10,428 nt of DNA, from NCBI GenBank assembly GCA_905206195.1, contig CAJLGN010000019.1:1-10428 (forward strand), read 5' to 3'. Both the position numbers and the translations under genes were made by a program. Under the pieces are notes generated by a model that was not told the origin of the DNA, did no database searches, and saw only the letters and a list, made by a program, of their open reading frames with translations. Shown here in pieces: positions 1-7,071 of the stretch. The DNA comes from an uncultured Roseburia sp. (GTDB lineage: Bacteria > Bacillota > Clostridia > Lachnospirales > Lachnospiraceae). Within the stretch, counting starts at the first letter, position 1. Every line of letters starts with the position of its first letter.

Positions 1-93
1 CTGCTCGCCGTCTAAAAGCGCCTGCTTTCCCCCCGCCAGCTTTGCGTTCCCCGCCGCCAGCTGTCTTTCCACGCCCTGCTCTCTGTCCGTTAA
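1..93 (-). pseudogene. In-frame continuation of the coiled-coil ABC permease beyond an amber codon (partial)
   Basis: Read in the same frame as the truncated permease on its 3' side, the 31 codons after the TAG at 94-96 are fully open to the window edge. They encode more of the same alternating charged/Leu/Gly repeat, with pieces such as VERQLAAGNAKLAGG and KQALLDGEQ. This matches the register of the repeat before the stop (QLEDGRAQL, AKLAEGEA), so the stop falls inside one original gene and not at its natural end. The family normally carries an FtsX-type membrane domain after the coiled coil. That part would lie beyond the left edge and cannot be checked here. Confidence 0.75.
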
Positions 94-1875
94 CTACGCT
101 TCACCCTCCGCCAGCTTCGCCTCATTGTACGCAAGCTGTGCACGGCCATCCTCCAGCTGCTTTTTTCCATAAACAAGCTTCGCCTCATTGTCTGCGATCT
201 CCCTCCATGCAGCTGCAAACTGTTCCTTCACCGCAGCTTCCTGCCCGTCCATCTCCACAAGCTTCGCGGTCAGTACCTCCTCGGCCGCCAAAAGCCGTCC
301 AAGTCCAAGCGCCAGAGGCGGCATCTGTCCCGCGAGCGCGGAGATGTGCTGCTTTTGTGCCTCGAGTGCCGAAAGCTGCTCATTGTAATCCGCCGCTGTC
401 GGGTCCAGCATCCCAATCTGCTGATCAATTGCCCCATTTGCCACCGCGACCATCTGAGAAAATACCTGCAAAAATGCGTTTTGCGCTTCCGCCGTCGCGC
501 CCTGCACTGCGGCTGCTGCCTGGTCCGTCTCCGCCGTCTGCGCTTCAACAAACGGCATATACGCCTGTCTCACCGCCAGGACATATGCCTCCCAGGCTTG
601 CGCCGGCCAAAGTTCGCCAAACATCCCGGATGCACCGCCAACCTGCGTCTCCAGCTGCTCTCTCGCCGTCTGCGCCTGCATCCGGCTCTCCGTCAGTTCC
701 ATCCGCCCCGCCTCCAGCTGCGCATACGTCTCCGTCTCCCGGTCCATAAGTGTCTGCTTTCCCTGGTATAACTGCCACTCCCCCTCGGTAATCTCACGCT
801 CGGCAGCATCGAGCTGCGCACTGCCGCCAGCCAGTGCCGCATTACCATCCGCAATCTCCTCTCTCGCCTCGGCGAAGCCGCTCTCCGCCTCTTTTTTCTT
901 TTCTACAAGCGCGCGCTCCCCCTGATCCAACGACGCCCAGCCGTCCGCAAGTTCCGTCTGCGCCCCATTTAGCTCGTTCTCCGCCTCGGCAAACTTCTCA
1001 TTCGCCTCCCTCTCTGCGTCCGCAAGTTTTTTGTGCGCCTCATCCGCGACCTCTGCATCGCGCGCCTCCTCGCGCTGCACTTTGATCTGATCCTCGATCA
1101 CCGTCACAATCTCTGCCACCCGCTCCTGGTACTCCCTGGAATAACCAAACATCCTCTGTCCCCCAGCCAGCGTGAGATACACCGCTGTGTACACATTGCT
1201 GTCCACCGCCTCAGGACGAACAAAAAACGTGTAATCCTCCGCGGCGGAAGATCGAAATGCCACGGCCCCCTGGGTGTTGTTGATGTCCATAGCGTCCACC
1301 ACAACCGCAGTGATCGTGTATTCTGTAAAACGGAAGTTCTGCGTATCCTCCTCCGTGCTGATATCTATATCGATATCGCCCGCGGCCAATCCTTTCTCGC
1401 CCTCCGCTCTGGCGTCCTCCTCAATCGCAATGACATCCCCTAACTCACTGCCCGTATCCCGCATAAATTTTTCTGTCACGGCGATCTCTTGGGGAGTCTC
1501 CGGCATCAGTCCCTCGACGAGATACGGTTCATTCAGCCCGCTGCCGCTCAGTGTCTTTATGGAGACACTGCGACTCTGTTCTCCCACTCTCGTGTGGACG
1601 GTCTCACTGTAGGCGCCCTCCGCCGTCTCAACTCCATCCAGCTTTGCGAGTGCCTCCACATCCCCATCCGTGAGTCCCAGTGTGGAAACGACACAGATAT
1701 CAAACAGATTCTGCCGGTCAAAAAAAGCATCTGCCGCGTAGCGCAAATCCACGCACGATGCTTTCAGTCCGGTCAGCATCCCTACACCGAGCGCCGTGAT
1801 CACCACTATTGAAAAAAATCTTTTCTTCCCCTTCCAGATGGAACGCCAGACATCTTTGTTATACGCATTTCTCAT
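94..1875 (-). CDS. Coiled-coil FtsX/MacB-type ABC transporter permease, N-terminal part, truncated by in-frame TAG
   Basis: 593 codons from ATG 1875 to the TAG at 94-96. Residues 1-19 are basic (WKGKKRF) and are followed by a hydrophobic segment at about 20-38 (FSIVVITALGVGMLTGL), the first membrane helix. About 40-250 is an extracytoplasmic MacB-like domain. About 250-410 and 540-593 are Ala/Glu/Leu/Gly coiled-coil repeats with motifs such as ELADG, EIADG and QLEDG, split by a less regular stretch at 412-535. Full members of this Clostridia family are much longer and end in several membrane helices with an FtsX domain; these are missing here. The ATG at 1875 was chosen because it directly precedes the conserved basic-plus-TM N-terminus and has GGGAAAGG upstream. 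The longer frame back to 1962 overlaps the ATPase gene. It lies 49 nt after its ATPase partner and is probably co-transcribed. It likely exports a drug, peptide or lipid, but the substrate is unknown. As read, the product is unlikely to function as a permease. Confidence 0.85.
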   Translation of the reverse strand: MRNAYNKDVWRSIWKGKKRFFSIVVITALGVGMLTGLKASCVDLRYAADAFFDRQNLFDICVVSTLGLTDGDVEALAKLDGVETAEGAYSETVHTRVGEQSRSVSIKTLSGSGLNEPYLVEGLMPETPQEIAVTEKFMRDTGSELGDVIAIEEDARAEGEKGLAAGDIDIDISTEEDTQNFRFTEYTITAVVVDAMDINNTQGAVAFRSSAAEDYTFFVRPEAVDSNVYTAVYLTLAGGQRMFGYSREYQERVAEIVTVIEDQIKVQREEARDAEVADEAHKKLADAEREANEKFAEAENELNGAQTELADGWASLDQGERALVEKKKEAESGFAEAREEIADGNAALAGGSAQLDAAEREITEGEWQLYQGKQTLMDRETETYAQLEAGRMELTESRMQAQTAREQLETQVGGASGMFGELWPAQAWEAYVLAVRQAYMPFVEAQTAETDQAAAAVQGATAEAQNAFLQVFSQMVAVANGAIDQQIGMLDPTAADYNEQLSALEAQKQHISALAGQMPPLALGLGRLLAAEEVLTAKLVEMDGQEAAVKEQFAAAWREIADNEAKLVYGKKQLEDGRAQLAYNEAKLAEGEA

Positions 1876-1924
1876 ACAAACATCGCGCCTTTCCCAATCT
1901 CTTCCCGCCCGCATATGGCATCTA

Positions 1925-2626
1925 CTACCACTCAATCTCGGCAATTGGAACGGGGTGCTCATTTACAGCGATCTCCGTCACTTTCCCGCTCTTAAACCGA
2001 ATGAGGCGATCTGCCATCGGCGCCAGCGCCGAATTGTGGGTAATCAAGAGCACTGTGATTTTTTCTCCGCGGCAGGTATCCTGCAAAAGCTGTAAGATCT
2101 GCTTACCCGTATGATAATCGAGCGCGCCAGTCGGCTCGTCGCACAAAAGCAGCTTCGGATTTTTTGCGAGCGCTCTTGCGATGGACACCCGCTGCTGCTC
2201 CCCGCCGGAAAGCTGTGCCGGGAAATTGCCTTTGCGCTCTCCAAGTCCTACTTTTTCCAGCATCTCATCGGCGTCGAGGGAGTCCCTGCACACCTGCGCC
2301 GCAAGCTCCACATTTTCCAGCGCAGTCAGATTCGGCACCAAATTGTAAAACTGGAATACAAAACCGATGTCTGTGCGCCGGTATCCCACGAGCTGCTTCT
2401 TGTTGTATTTGGCGATATCATTGCCGTCCACCAAAATCTCCCCAGCAGTCGGAATATCCATACCGCCCAAAATATTGAGTGCCGTTGTCTTCCCCGCTCC
2501 CGAAGATCCAAGGATCACTGCAAGCTCCCCCTCCTCCACCGAAAAGCTGGCATCATTTAACGCCCTGATGGAAGTCTCACCCGTTATGTATTCTTTCGTG
2601 ACATGGTTAAACTCTATATATGCCAT
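1925..2626 (-). CDS. ABC transporter ATP-binding protein, MacB/LolD type
   Basis: 233 aa, a normal length for a stand-alone LolD/MacB-type ATPase. Visible motifs are Walker A GSSGAGKT (40-47), Q-loop Q92 in FVFQFYNL, signature LSGGEQQR (139-146), Walker [10 protein letters not shown] (about 159-167) with D-loop ALD, and H-loop H197 in LLITHN. All catalytic residues are present. It powers the adjacent coiled-coil permease at the inner membrane. The start is ATG 2626 (MAYIEFNHV), preceded by AAAGGAG at good spacing. The frame remains open upstream to 2695, but the family N-terminus and the ribosome site favour 2626. The gene ends in a double TAG TAG. It is transcribed away from the TetR gene across a 171-nt divergent region, so TetR control is likely but inferred. 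No convincing sigma-A promoter for this gene was found there. Confidence 0.93.
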   Translation of the reverse strand: MAYIEFNHVTKEYITGETSIRALNDASFSVEEGELAVILGSSGAGKTTALNILGGMDIPTAGEILVDGNDIAKYNKKQLVGYRRTDIGFVFQFYNLVPNLTALENVELAAQVCRDSLDADEMLEKVGLGERKGNFPAQLSGGEQQRVSIARALAKNPKLLLCDEPTGALDYHTGKQILQLLQDTCRGEKITVLLITHNSALAPMADRLIRFKSGKVTEIAVNEHPVPIAEIEW

Positions 2627-2724
2627 ACATTCTCCTTTGTGTGCACGTCCATTTCTCTCACTGTTACTGTACCGCACAAAGGTGGTATTCATCAATCAAC
2701 AGAGTGATTCGAACTGTTGAAAAC

Positions 2725-2753
2725 TTGAAGACAACACGCTGTCGTGTTATAAT
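2725..2753 (+). promoter_or_regulatory. Sigma-A promoter of the TetR gene
   Basis: TTGAAG (2725-2730), a 17-nt spacer, then a perfect TATAAT (2748-2753). This sits 44 nt upstream of the TetR ATG. Spacing and both hexamers fit the vegetative consensus closely. Confidence 0.8.
2733..2748. promoter_or_regulatory. Perfect inverted repeat, candidate TetR operator
   Basis: AACACG-ctgt-CGTGTT is a perfect 6-bp inverted repeat with a 4-bp centre. It fills the spacer between the -35 and -10 of the TetR promoter. A palindrome of this size at this place is the usual position for a TetR-family autorepressor site. Binding by the neighbouring TetR protein, and any effect on the divergent ABC genes, are inferences. 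Confidence 0.6.
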
Positions 2754-2797
2754 TGGTAAAATGCTGCCAGCACAATCCACGCAGAAAGGACGTTTCC

Positions 2798-3406
2798 ATG
2801 AAAAGACAGCCACAGATCACCGCGCAGACAAAAAACAATCTTCGGACCGCATTCTGGACGCTCTACACCGAAAAGCCAATCGAAAAAATTTCTATCAAGG
2901 AGATCACTGACCTCGCCGGGTACAACCGCGGGACATTTTATCTCTATTACAGGGATGTCTATGATATTTTTACACAGATTGAAAATGAACTGCTGGAAAA
3001 GATCGCCGCCGTTTTAAACGAAACAATGCTTGAAAATGAGACCTTTGATCTATCAAAGCAGATGGAGATTCTCCTGGAATTGATGCGGACGCATGAGCCC
3101 TACGCCTGCATCCTGTTAAGTGACAATGGCGACCCGCATTTTGCGACTCGCCTCAAAGAAATTATATGGCCGCTCTTAAACCGCTACTTCGTTCCCACAG
3201 AAGGACACAGCGATTATCAGATAGCACTTTTGTCTGAATTTTATCTGTCCGGTCTCCTCGCAGCAGTCATCCAGTGGCTCAAGGACCCCAGGATGACGCT
3301 CGAAGAATTTCTCGACTTTATGGTGGGAAGTATCTTCTCTACACCTGATTCCCCACAATCTTATAATAGCTGCGGGAAGTCAACAGGAACACGAGCAGGT
3401 AAATGA
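2798..3406 (+). CDS. TetR/AcrR-family transcriptional regulator
   Basis: 202 aa. Residues about 8-55 form the TetR helix-turn-helix: ISIKEITDLAGYNRGTFYLYYRD contains the conserved GxxxGTFYxYF-like recognition-helix pattern. The rest is an all-helical ligand/dimer domain, probably of the DhaS-like type (LSGLLAAVIQWL near residue 150). The start is ATG 2798 with AGAAAGGA 7 nt upstream; a TTG further upstream at 2753 lies inside the -10 and is rejected. It is the only plus-strand gene, divergent from the MacB-like ATPase/permease pair, which it probably represses along with itself. Its last 68 bases overlap the 3' end of the convergent Bce-like permease. The final residues after about 180 are polar and look less conserved than the body. 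The ligand is unknown. Confidence 0.92.
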   Translation: MKRQPQITAQTKNNLRTAFWTLYTEKPIEKISIKEITDLAGYNRGTFYLYYRDVYDIFTQIENELLEKIAAVLNETMLENETFDLSKQMEILLELMRTHEPYACILLSDNGDPHFATRLKEIIWPLLNRYFVPTEGHSDYQIALLSEFYLSGLLAAVIQWLKDPRMTLEEFLDFMVGSIFSTPDSPQSYNSCGKSTGTRAGK

Positions 3407-5369
3407 TGAAAAACACAAGCGCTGTCCCCGCCACGCACACCGCAAACAGCGCGGTGTTTGTCAGTGCCATTGCGCCAAGCAACTTTACGATCATCGGGAA
3501 CGCCATAGCTGCATGTACAACCGCCGCCACGATCGGCAGGAAAAATACTGTGAGCACCTGGGAGCGGATTGTGCGCTTCACCTCATCGTTGCTCATACCC
3601 ACTTTTTCCATGATGGCGTAGCGCTCCTTGTCCTCGTAACCCTCCGATATCTGCTTGTAAAAAATAATCAGCACCGTAACCATTAAAAACAGCGTTCCGA
3701 GAAACATCCCCAAAAAAAACATACTGCCGTACAGACTGTAATAGGAAGCGCGGTTTTCCTGCCTTGCATCGATATAAACACCGGTGCATCCTGATCGGTC
3801 CGCCCCACTTCTCTCCCACTCTGCCACTGCCCTGTGGACTGCCGCCTCCGCAGCCAGCTTCTCCTCCCCGGTTCCATCAATGTCAAAGCCCATATCGTAC
3901 TGGTATTCCAGTTTGGTTCGCACCTGATCCCAGTTCTGCCCTAACTTCTGGAAAATCTGCGCCAGCGCTGCCTCGTCCGGCACAATGATATAAGCCGAAC
4001 CGTTGGCGATTGCGGCGAGATATCCCTTCTCTTTTTCCGGATACGGACAAATTTCCTTTACCTTATACGCCTGTCCCTCCAGGGTCATTGTCTCTCCCTC
4101 AAACTCCGGGACAGCGGACACCGCTACCTCACCGGCTCCAAGATCCGCAATCTGTGTTCCCATGTACGCCTCGTAGTCCGCTTCTGTCATGATTTCGACC
4201 ACAGCCACATCAGAGATACTGTAATCGGTTCCACTTCCAATTCCCGTCACAGAAAACCCATTTCCTCTCCGCACCGCCGTTGTAGATAGATTGAGGTAAC
4301 CGTAACGCCCGGTGATAACCCTGCCAGAATTTTTGAGTGAATCCGCGATTACCACATCTGGAAGATCCTCTTTTTGGGGCATCTCCTGATAATACGCAGT
4401 CACAACAACCTCCATGGGGTTTCTGACATCCAGAGCGTCCTCCACGCCCAGGTACATACTGATCGTCGTGGAGACCGTCACCAACACCATCGTGGAGAGA
4501 ATACAGATATTTGCCAGTCCAACCGCATTCTGCTTCATGCGGTAGAGCATACCTGAAACAGTCGTAAAATGCTTCGTCTGATAATAATATTTCTTATTTC
4601 TCCGCAAAAACTTTAAAAATGCAATACTGCCCGCAGTAAACAGACAATAAGTTCCTATAATAACAAGCAGTACCGCCACAAAAAAAAGTGTGATTGCCTG
4701 CATCGCATTGGTCGTTGTCAGCGCTATATAATAACCGCAGCCAAGTGTGAGAACCCCAACAGCCACCAGCAAGATCTTTGTCTTTGGCTCGCGCTCTCCT
4801 GTGCGACTGCCGTGCAAAAGCGCAATCGGATTTGCCAGCTTGATCTGCATCAGATTATACAGAAACGTCGCCGCATAAATTGCCAGAAAGAGCTTTAACA
4901 CATACACACAGCCAGTTATGGATACCGTGAAAGGAATACTCACCGAGAGATTCGCCAGCTTATATAAAATCATGGCGACCAGTTTGTTGAATACGATGCC
5001 AAACAAGAGACCACCCGCGATCGTGACCATTACCACAAATGACATTTCGAGAAAAAGCACCTTCGCGATATGCTTCTTCTCCATGCCCAGAATGTTGTAG
5101 ACGCCCAGTTCTTTTTTCCGGCGCTTGATAATAAAGCTGTTTGTATAAAAAAGAAATACACTGACAAACACGCCTACGACACCGATTCCGAATGTCAGAA
5201 TCCCTTTTACATCCGCCCCTCCCGGTACGTCGCGAAGTCCCGGATTATCCTGCATTGCCACCACAAGATAGAACATTGCCACAGAGATGATCCCCGTCAG
5301 AAGATACGGCAGATAAAACTGCCGGTTATTTTTTATATTGGCCGTCGCCAGCCAGCAATACAGCTTCAT
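3339..5369 (-). CDS. BceB-like ABC transporter permease (FtsX domain, antimicrobial-peptide type)
   Basis: 676 aa, typical for BceB/VraG-type permeases. The layout is diagnostic. Helices lie near 21-39, 57-77, 107-127, 146-170, 199-216, 225-248 and 284-306; then a large extracellular domain at about 307-545; then helices near 547-570, 605-628 and 637-664. The FtsX-type motif RRKKELGVYNILGM (83-96) follows the second helix, and a matching YAIMEKVGMS (584-593) precedes the ninth. Such permeases recognise cell-wall-active peptides or their lipid II-cycle complexes through the extracellular domain. They remove them and also signal to a BceS kinase in the membrane. The ATG overlaps the ATPase stop as ATGA, with a strong GGGAGGGGAG ribosome site, so translation is coupled. 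It ends in TAG and overlaps the convergent TetR tail by 68 bp. Peptide specificity cannot be read from sequence. Confidence 0.95.
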   Translation of the reverse strand: MKLYCWLATANIKNNRQFYLPYLLTGIISVAMFYLVVAMQDNPGLRDVPGGADVKGILTFGIGVVGVFVSVFLFYTNSFIIKRRKKELGVYNILGMEKKHIAKVLFLEMSFVVMVTIAGGLLFGIVFNKLVAMILYKLANLSVSIPFTVSITGCVYVLKLFLAIYAATFLYNLMQIKLANPIALLHGSRTGEREPKTKILLVAVGVLTLGCGYYIALTTTNAMQAITLFFVAVLLVIIGTYCLFTAGSIAFLKFLRRNKKYYYQTKHFTTVSGMLYRMKQNAVGLANICILSTMVLVTVSTTISMYLGVEDALDVRNPMEVVVTAYYQEMPQKEDLPDVVIADSLKNSGRVITGRYGYLNLSTTAVRRGNGFSVTGIGSGTDYSISDVAVVEIMTEADYEAYMGTQIADLGAGEVAVSAVPEFEGETMTLEGQAYKVKEICPYPEKEKGYLAAIANGSAYIIVPDEAALAQIFQKLGQNWDQVRTKLEYQYDMGFDIDGTGEEKLAAEAAVHRAVAEWERSGADRSGCTGVYIDARQENRASYYSLYGSMFFLGMFLGTLFLMVTVLIIFYKQISEGYEDKERYAIMEKVGMSNDEVKRTIRSQVLTVFFLPIVAAVVHAAMAFPMIVKLLGAMALTNTALFAVCVAGTALVFFIIYLLVFLLTSRSYYKIVGNQV

Positions 5370-6205
5370 GACTTCTCCCCTCCCACCTGGGATGCCCGGT
5401 CATCCGGAAACTCCCAATTGTTCTCCTGCATCCCGCCCAACATTCCACTCTTCTCGCCCGCGGCCAACACCGTCAGCGTGTCAGAGATCTTTGCGTAGAG
5501 CTCCTCGTTGCCCATATTTCCGCGGTACAACTGATGGAACACTTCGCCGTCCTTGATGAACAGCACGCGCTTCGCATGGCTCGCTGCCTTCGTGGAATGC
5601 GTGACCATAAGAATTGTCTGTCCATCCTCATTGATCCCGTTGAAAAGATCGAGCAGACTGTCCGTCGCCTTGGAATCGAGCGCTCCCGTCGGCTCATCCG
5701 CCAGAATGAGCTGCGGTTTTGTGATCAGTGCACGCGCGACCACCGCCCTCTGCTTCTGCCCCCCGGACACCTCGTACGGGAACTTTTCCAGAAGTCCCCC
5801 AATTCCCAGCTTTTTTGCGATCGGCGCAAGTCTTGGCTCCATCTCTCCAACCGCCACGCCCTCCAGCACCAGCGGCAGCAAAATATTATCCTTCAGAGAA
5901 AAATTATCCAGCAAGTTAAAATCCTGGAACACGAATCCGAGATTCTCTCTGCGGAAGCGCGAGATTTCCTTCTCCTCAATGGTGACAATATTTTTCCCAT
6001 TGAGCAGCACCTCTCCTCCGATCGGCTTATCAAGTGCCGCCAGAATATTGAGCAGGGTGGTCTTTCCAGAACCGGACTCTCCCATGATCGCGACATATTC
6101 GCCCTCCTCCACAGAAAAATTCAGGCTGGACAGTGCCTGCACCTGATTGCCCCCAAAACGTGTCGTATAGATTTTCTTTAAATTATTTACTTCTAAAATT
6201 GCCAT
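5366..6205 (-). CDS. BceA-like ABC transporter ATP-binding protein
   Basis: 279 aa. Motifs are Walker A GESGSGKT (42-49), Q94 in FVFQDFNLLD, signature VSGGQKQR (146-153), Walker [14 protein letters not shown] (166-178) and H-loop H203 in MVTHS. The FQDFNLLD stretch and the LYRGN segment near 227 are typical of BceA-type subunits, which pair with 10-TM permeases. The tail after about residue 253 (SGMLGGMQENNWEF onward) is roughly 25 residues longer than usual and contains no motif I know. The start is ATG 6205 with GGAAGGAAAGAG upstream. It overlaps the end of a 34-codon small ORF by 23 nt and the following permease start by 4 nt. It is probably induced from the extended -10 promoter at 6329-6337 by the response regulator paired with the kinase at 9207-10211. 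Confidence 0.95.
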   Translation of the reverse strand: MAILEVNNLKKIYTTRFGGNQVQALSSLNFSVEEGEYVAIMGESGSGKTTLLNILAALDKPIGGEVLLNGKNIVTIEEKEISRFRRENLGFVFQDFNLLDNFSLKDNILLPLVLEGVAVGEMEPRLAPIAKKLGIGGLLEKFPYEVSGGQKQRAVVARALITKPQLILADEPTGALDSKATDSLLDLFNGINEDGQTILMVTHSTKAASHAKRVLFIKDGEVFHQLYRGNMGNEELYAKISDTLTVLAAGEKSGMLGGMQENNWEFPDDRASQVGGEKS

Positions 6206-6287
6206 TTCTCTCTTTCCTTCCTTTTATAATAAAAAATAGAACACAACTTGCCACAACCAGCAGGCAAAATGCCGCCCGTTTCCCCAT
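6183..6287 (-). CDS. Small single-TM ORF (34 aa) leading the Bce-like transporter genes
   Basis: The sequence has an ATG at 6287 and a TAA at 6183-6185. The N-terminus is MGKR, followed by a hydrophobic segment AAFCLLVVASCVLFFII and a basic polar tail KGRKERNGNFRSK. The ribosome site AAGGAGGGAACCAAG before the ATG is among the best in the window, better than that of the downstream ATPase. The ORF begins about 35 nt after the predicted transcription start and overlaps the ATPase start by 23 nt in another frame. This could couple its translation to the ATPase. I do not recognise the family. It could be a small membrane partner of the transporter or kinase, or just a leader peptide. A chance ORF is possible, but the ribosome site and hydrophobic/basic architecture argue against it. 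Confidence 0.6.
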   Translation of the reverse strand: MGKRAAFCLLVVASCVLFFIIKGRKERNGNFRSK

Positions 6288-6328
6288 CTTGGTTCCCTCC
6301 TTGTCAGCAGCCTCTTTGAACTGTGATC

Positions 6329-6337
6329 AGTATAACA
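6329..6337 (-). promoter_or_regulatory. Extended -10 promoter for the small ORF and Bce-like transporter
   Basis: On the minus strand this reads TGTTATACT, an extended -10 (TGnTATACT). At 17-nt spacing the -35 position (6352-6357) reads TGGCTC, a poor match. A strong extended -10 with no -35 suggests dependence on an activator, as expected for Bce-type promoters. The distance to the small-ORF ATG leaves a leader of roughly 35 nt with the ribosome site inside it. Confidence 0.6.
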
Positions 6338-6386
6338 AAAGAGAGAAATGCGAGCCATCGATCTGGCTTACATTTCTCTTTCTTTT
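6337..6386 (-). terminator. Long A/T-flanked hairpin, likely bidirectional intrinsic terminator after the GntR-ABC operon
   Basis: An inverted repeat of about 16 bp has arms 6337-6357 and 6364-6386 around a 6-nt loop (tcgatc). Inner pairs AGCCA/TGGCT and outer pairs GAGAAATG/CATTTCTC are separated by a C-A mismatch and a wobble. On the minus strand the stem runs into TCTCTTTTGTT, giving a U-rich 3' side; the plus strand also ends in CTTTCTTTT. It lies 28 nt past the stop of the last permease, so it most likely ends that operon. It overlaps the next promoter's -35 area. Confidence 0.65.
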
Positions 6387-6402
6387 CTTACAATTTGGTA
6401 AG
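6387..6402. promoter_or_regulatory. Candidate response-regulator box (CTTAC-N6-GTAAG) upstream of the Bce-like promoter
   Basis: CTTACAATTTGGTAAG is an inverted repeat with 5-bp arms. It differs by one base from a TTACA-N4-TGTAA arrangement, which resembles the TnACA-N4-TGTnA pattern described for BceR-type regulators. A second CTTACA occurs 20 bp (two helix turns) away at 6367-6372, on the same face and nearer the promoter. The role as activator site is inferred. Confidence 0.45.
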
Positions 6403-6414
6403 ACAAACTTCTTT

Positions 6415-7071
6415 TCACATCCACTTCCGCAGACCAATAAGCTGTGACCGCTTTGACAGCGGCACCCGGTAGACCAGAAGTGAGATTCTATACTCTGGCA
6501 ATGCCCCGACAAACAGTAGGACAAACCCAAGTGGCACCGCCATCCCAAAGGAAAGCTTCGGAATTCTCGAAGAAAAGTCGAACCACACGGAGGAAAACAT
6601 CATCCCGTAAACGACCACGAAAAACACAATACTGGTCACAACAAAAAATTTATAGGCCAATGCGCCATATATCATCACAATACACATCATTGCGGCGCTG
6701 ATCACAACTCCAAAACCAACATCGAGAACCTGTTCCGGATTTGACGAAATGCGCAATGCACTCAACGCCAGGACAAGCACATAACTTAAAATCGATGCCA
6801 CAAAGCTGATCAGTGCCGGTATGGATGTCTCAAAGTGCTTTTTCCACGGGGAGCTCTGTATCAATTTAGACGCGGCGAGAGAATAGACGATCTGCTGCGT
6901 GCAGATCGCCCCTATCGACAAAAAATATGCCCCCATACTGCCAGTTCCCGATGCAGACAGGGAGAACATCCCGATTCCCGCAAGCAAAATGGCAAGCCAA
7001 AGCATGACATTCACCCAGATTCCATATGCATACCTCATCATTTTTAAACCCACACTAAGCTGCTTTATCAT
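6415..7071 (-). CDS. ABC-2-type transporter integral membrane protein (second permease of the GntR operon)
   Basis: 218 aa with six hydrophobic segments near 18-36, 46-68, 84-106, 118-138, 140-162 and 174-192. It ends in the basic tail LLVYRVPLSKRSQ, which is common in small ABC-2 permeases of Firmicutes. It has no ATPase motifs and would form the membrane channel with the preceding permease. The ATG at 7071 has AAAGGAGA 6 nt upstream and overlaps the previous gene by 17 nt, indicating coupling. The stop is TGA, followed after 28 nt by a strong hairpin. The substrate is unknown; related YtrA-type operons respond to cell-wall antibiotics. Confidence 0.85.
   Translation of the reverse strand: MIKQLSVGLKMMRYAYGIWVNVMLWLAILLAGIGMFSLSASGTGSMGAYFLSIGAICTQQIVYSLAASKLIQSSPWKKHFETSIPALISFVASILSYVLVLALSALRISSNPEQVLDVGFGVVISAAMMCIVMIYGALAYKFFVVTSIVFFVVVYGMMFSSVWFDFSSRIPKLSFGMAVPLGFVLLFVGALPEYRISLLVYRVPLSKRSQLIGLRKWM

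Noticed and set aside
94..96. TAG as a recoded sense codon (for example pyrrolysine)
   Set aside because: TAG ends at least five other genes in the window at their expected family ends, so it is a normal stop here.
42..1085. Long plus-strand ORFs rich in Pro, Ser, Arg and Ala opposite the coiled-coil permease
   Set aside because: They are antisense shadows of a GC-biased repeat coding region. They have no ribosome site, no recognisable domain and low-complexity composition.
1876..1962. Longer N-terminus for the coiled-coil permease
   Set aside because: The extra 29 codons run back into the ATPase coding end, lack a good ribosome site and do not resemble a membrane-protein N-terminus.
2627..2724. 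Minus-strand sigma-A promoter for the MacB-like ATPase
   Set aside because: TTGATT-like -35 candidates exist, but none has an acceptable -10 at 16-18 nt. Not supported well enough to annotate.
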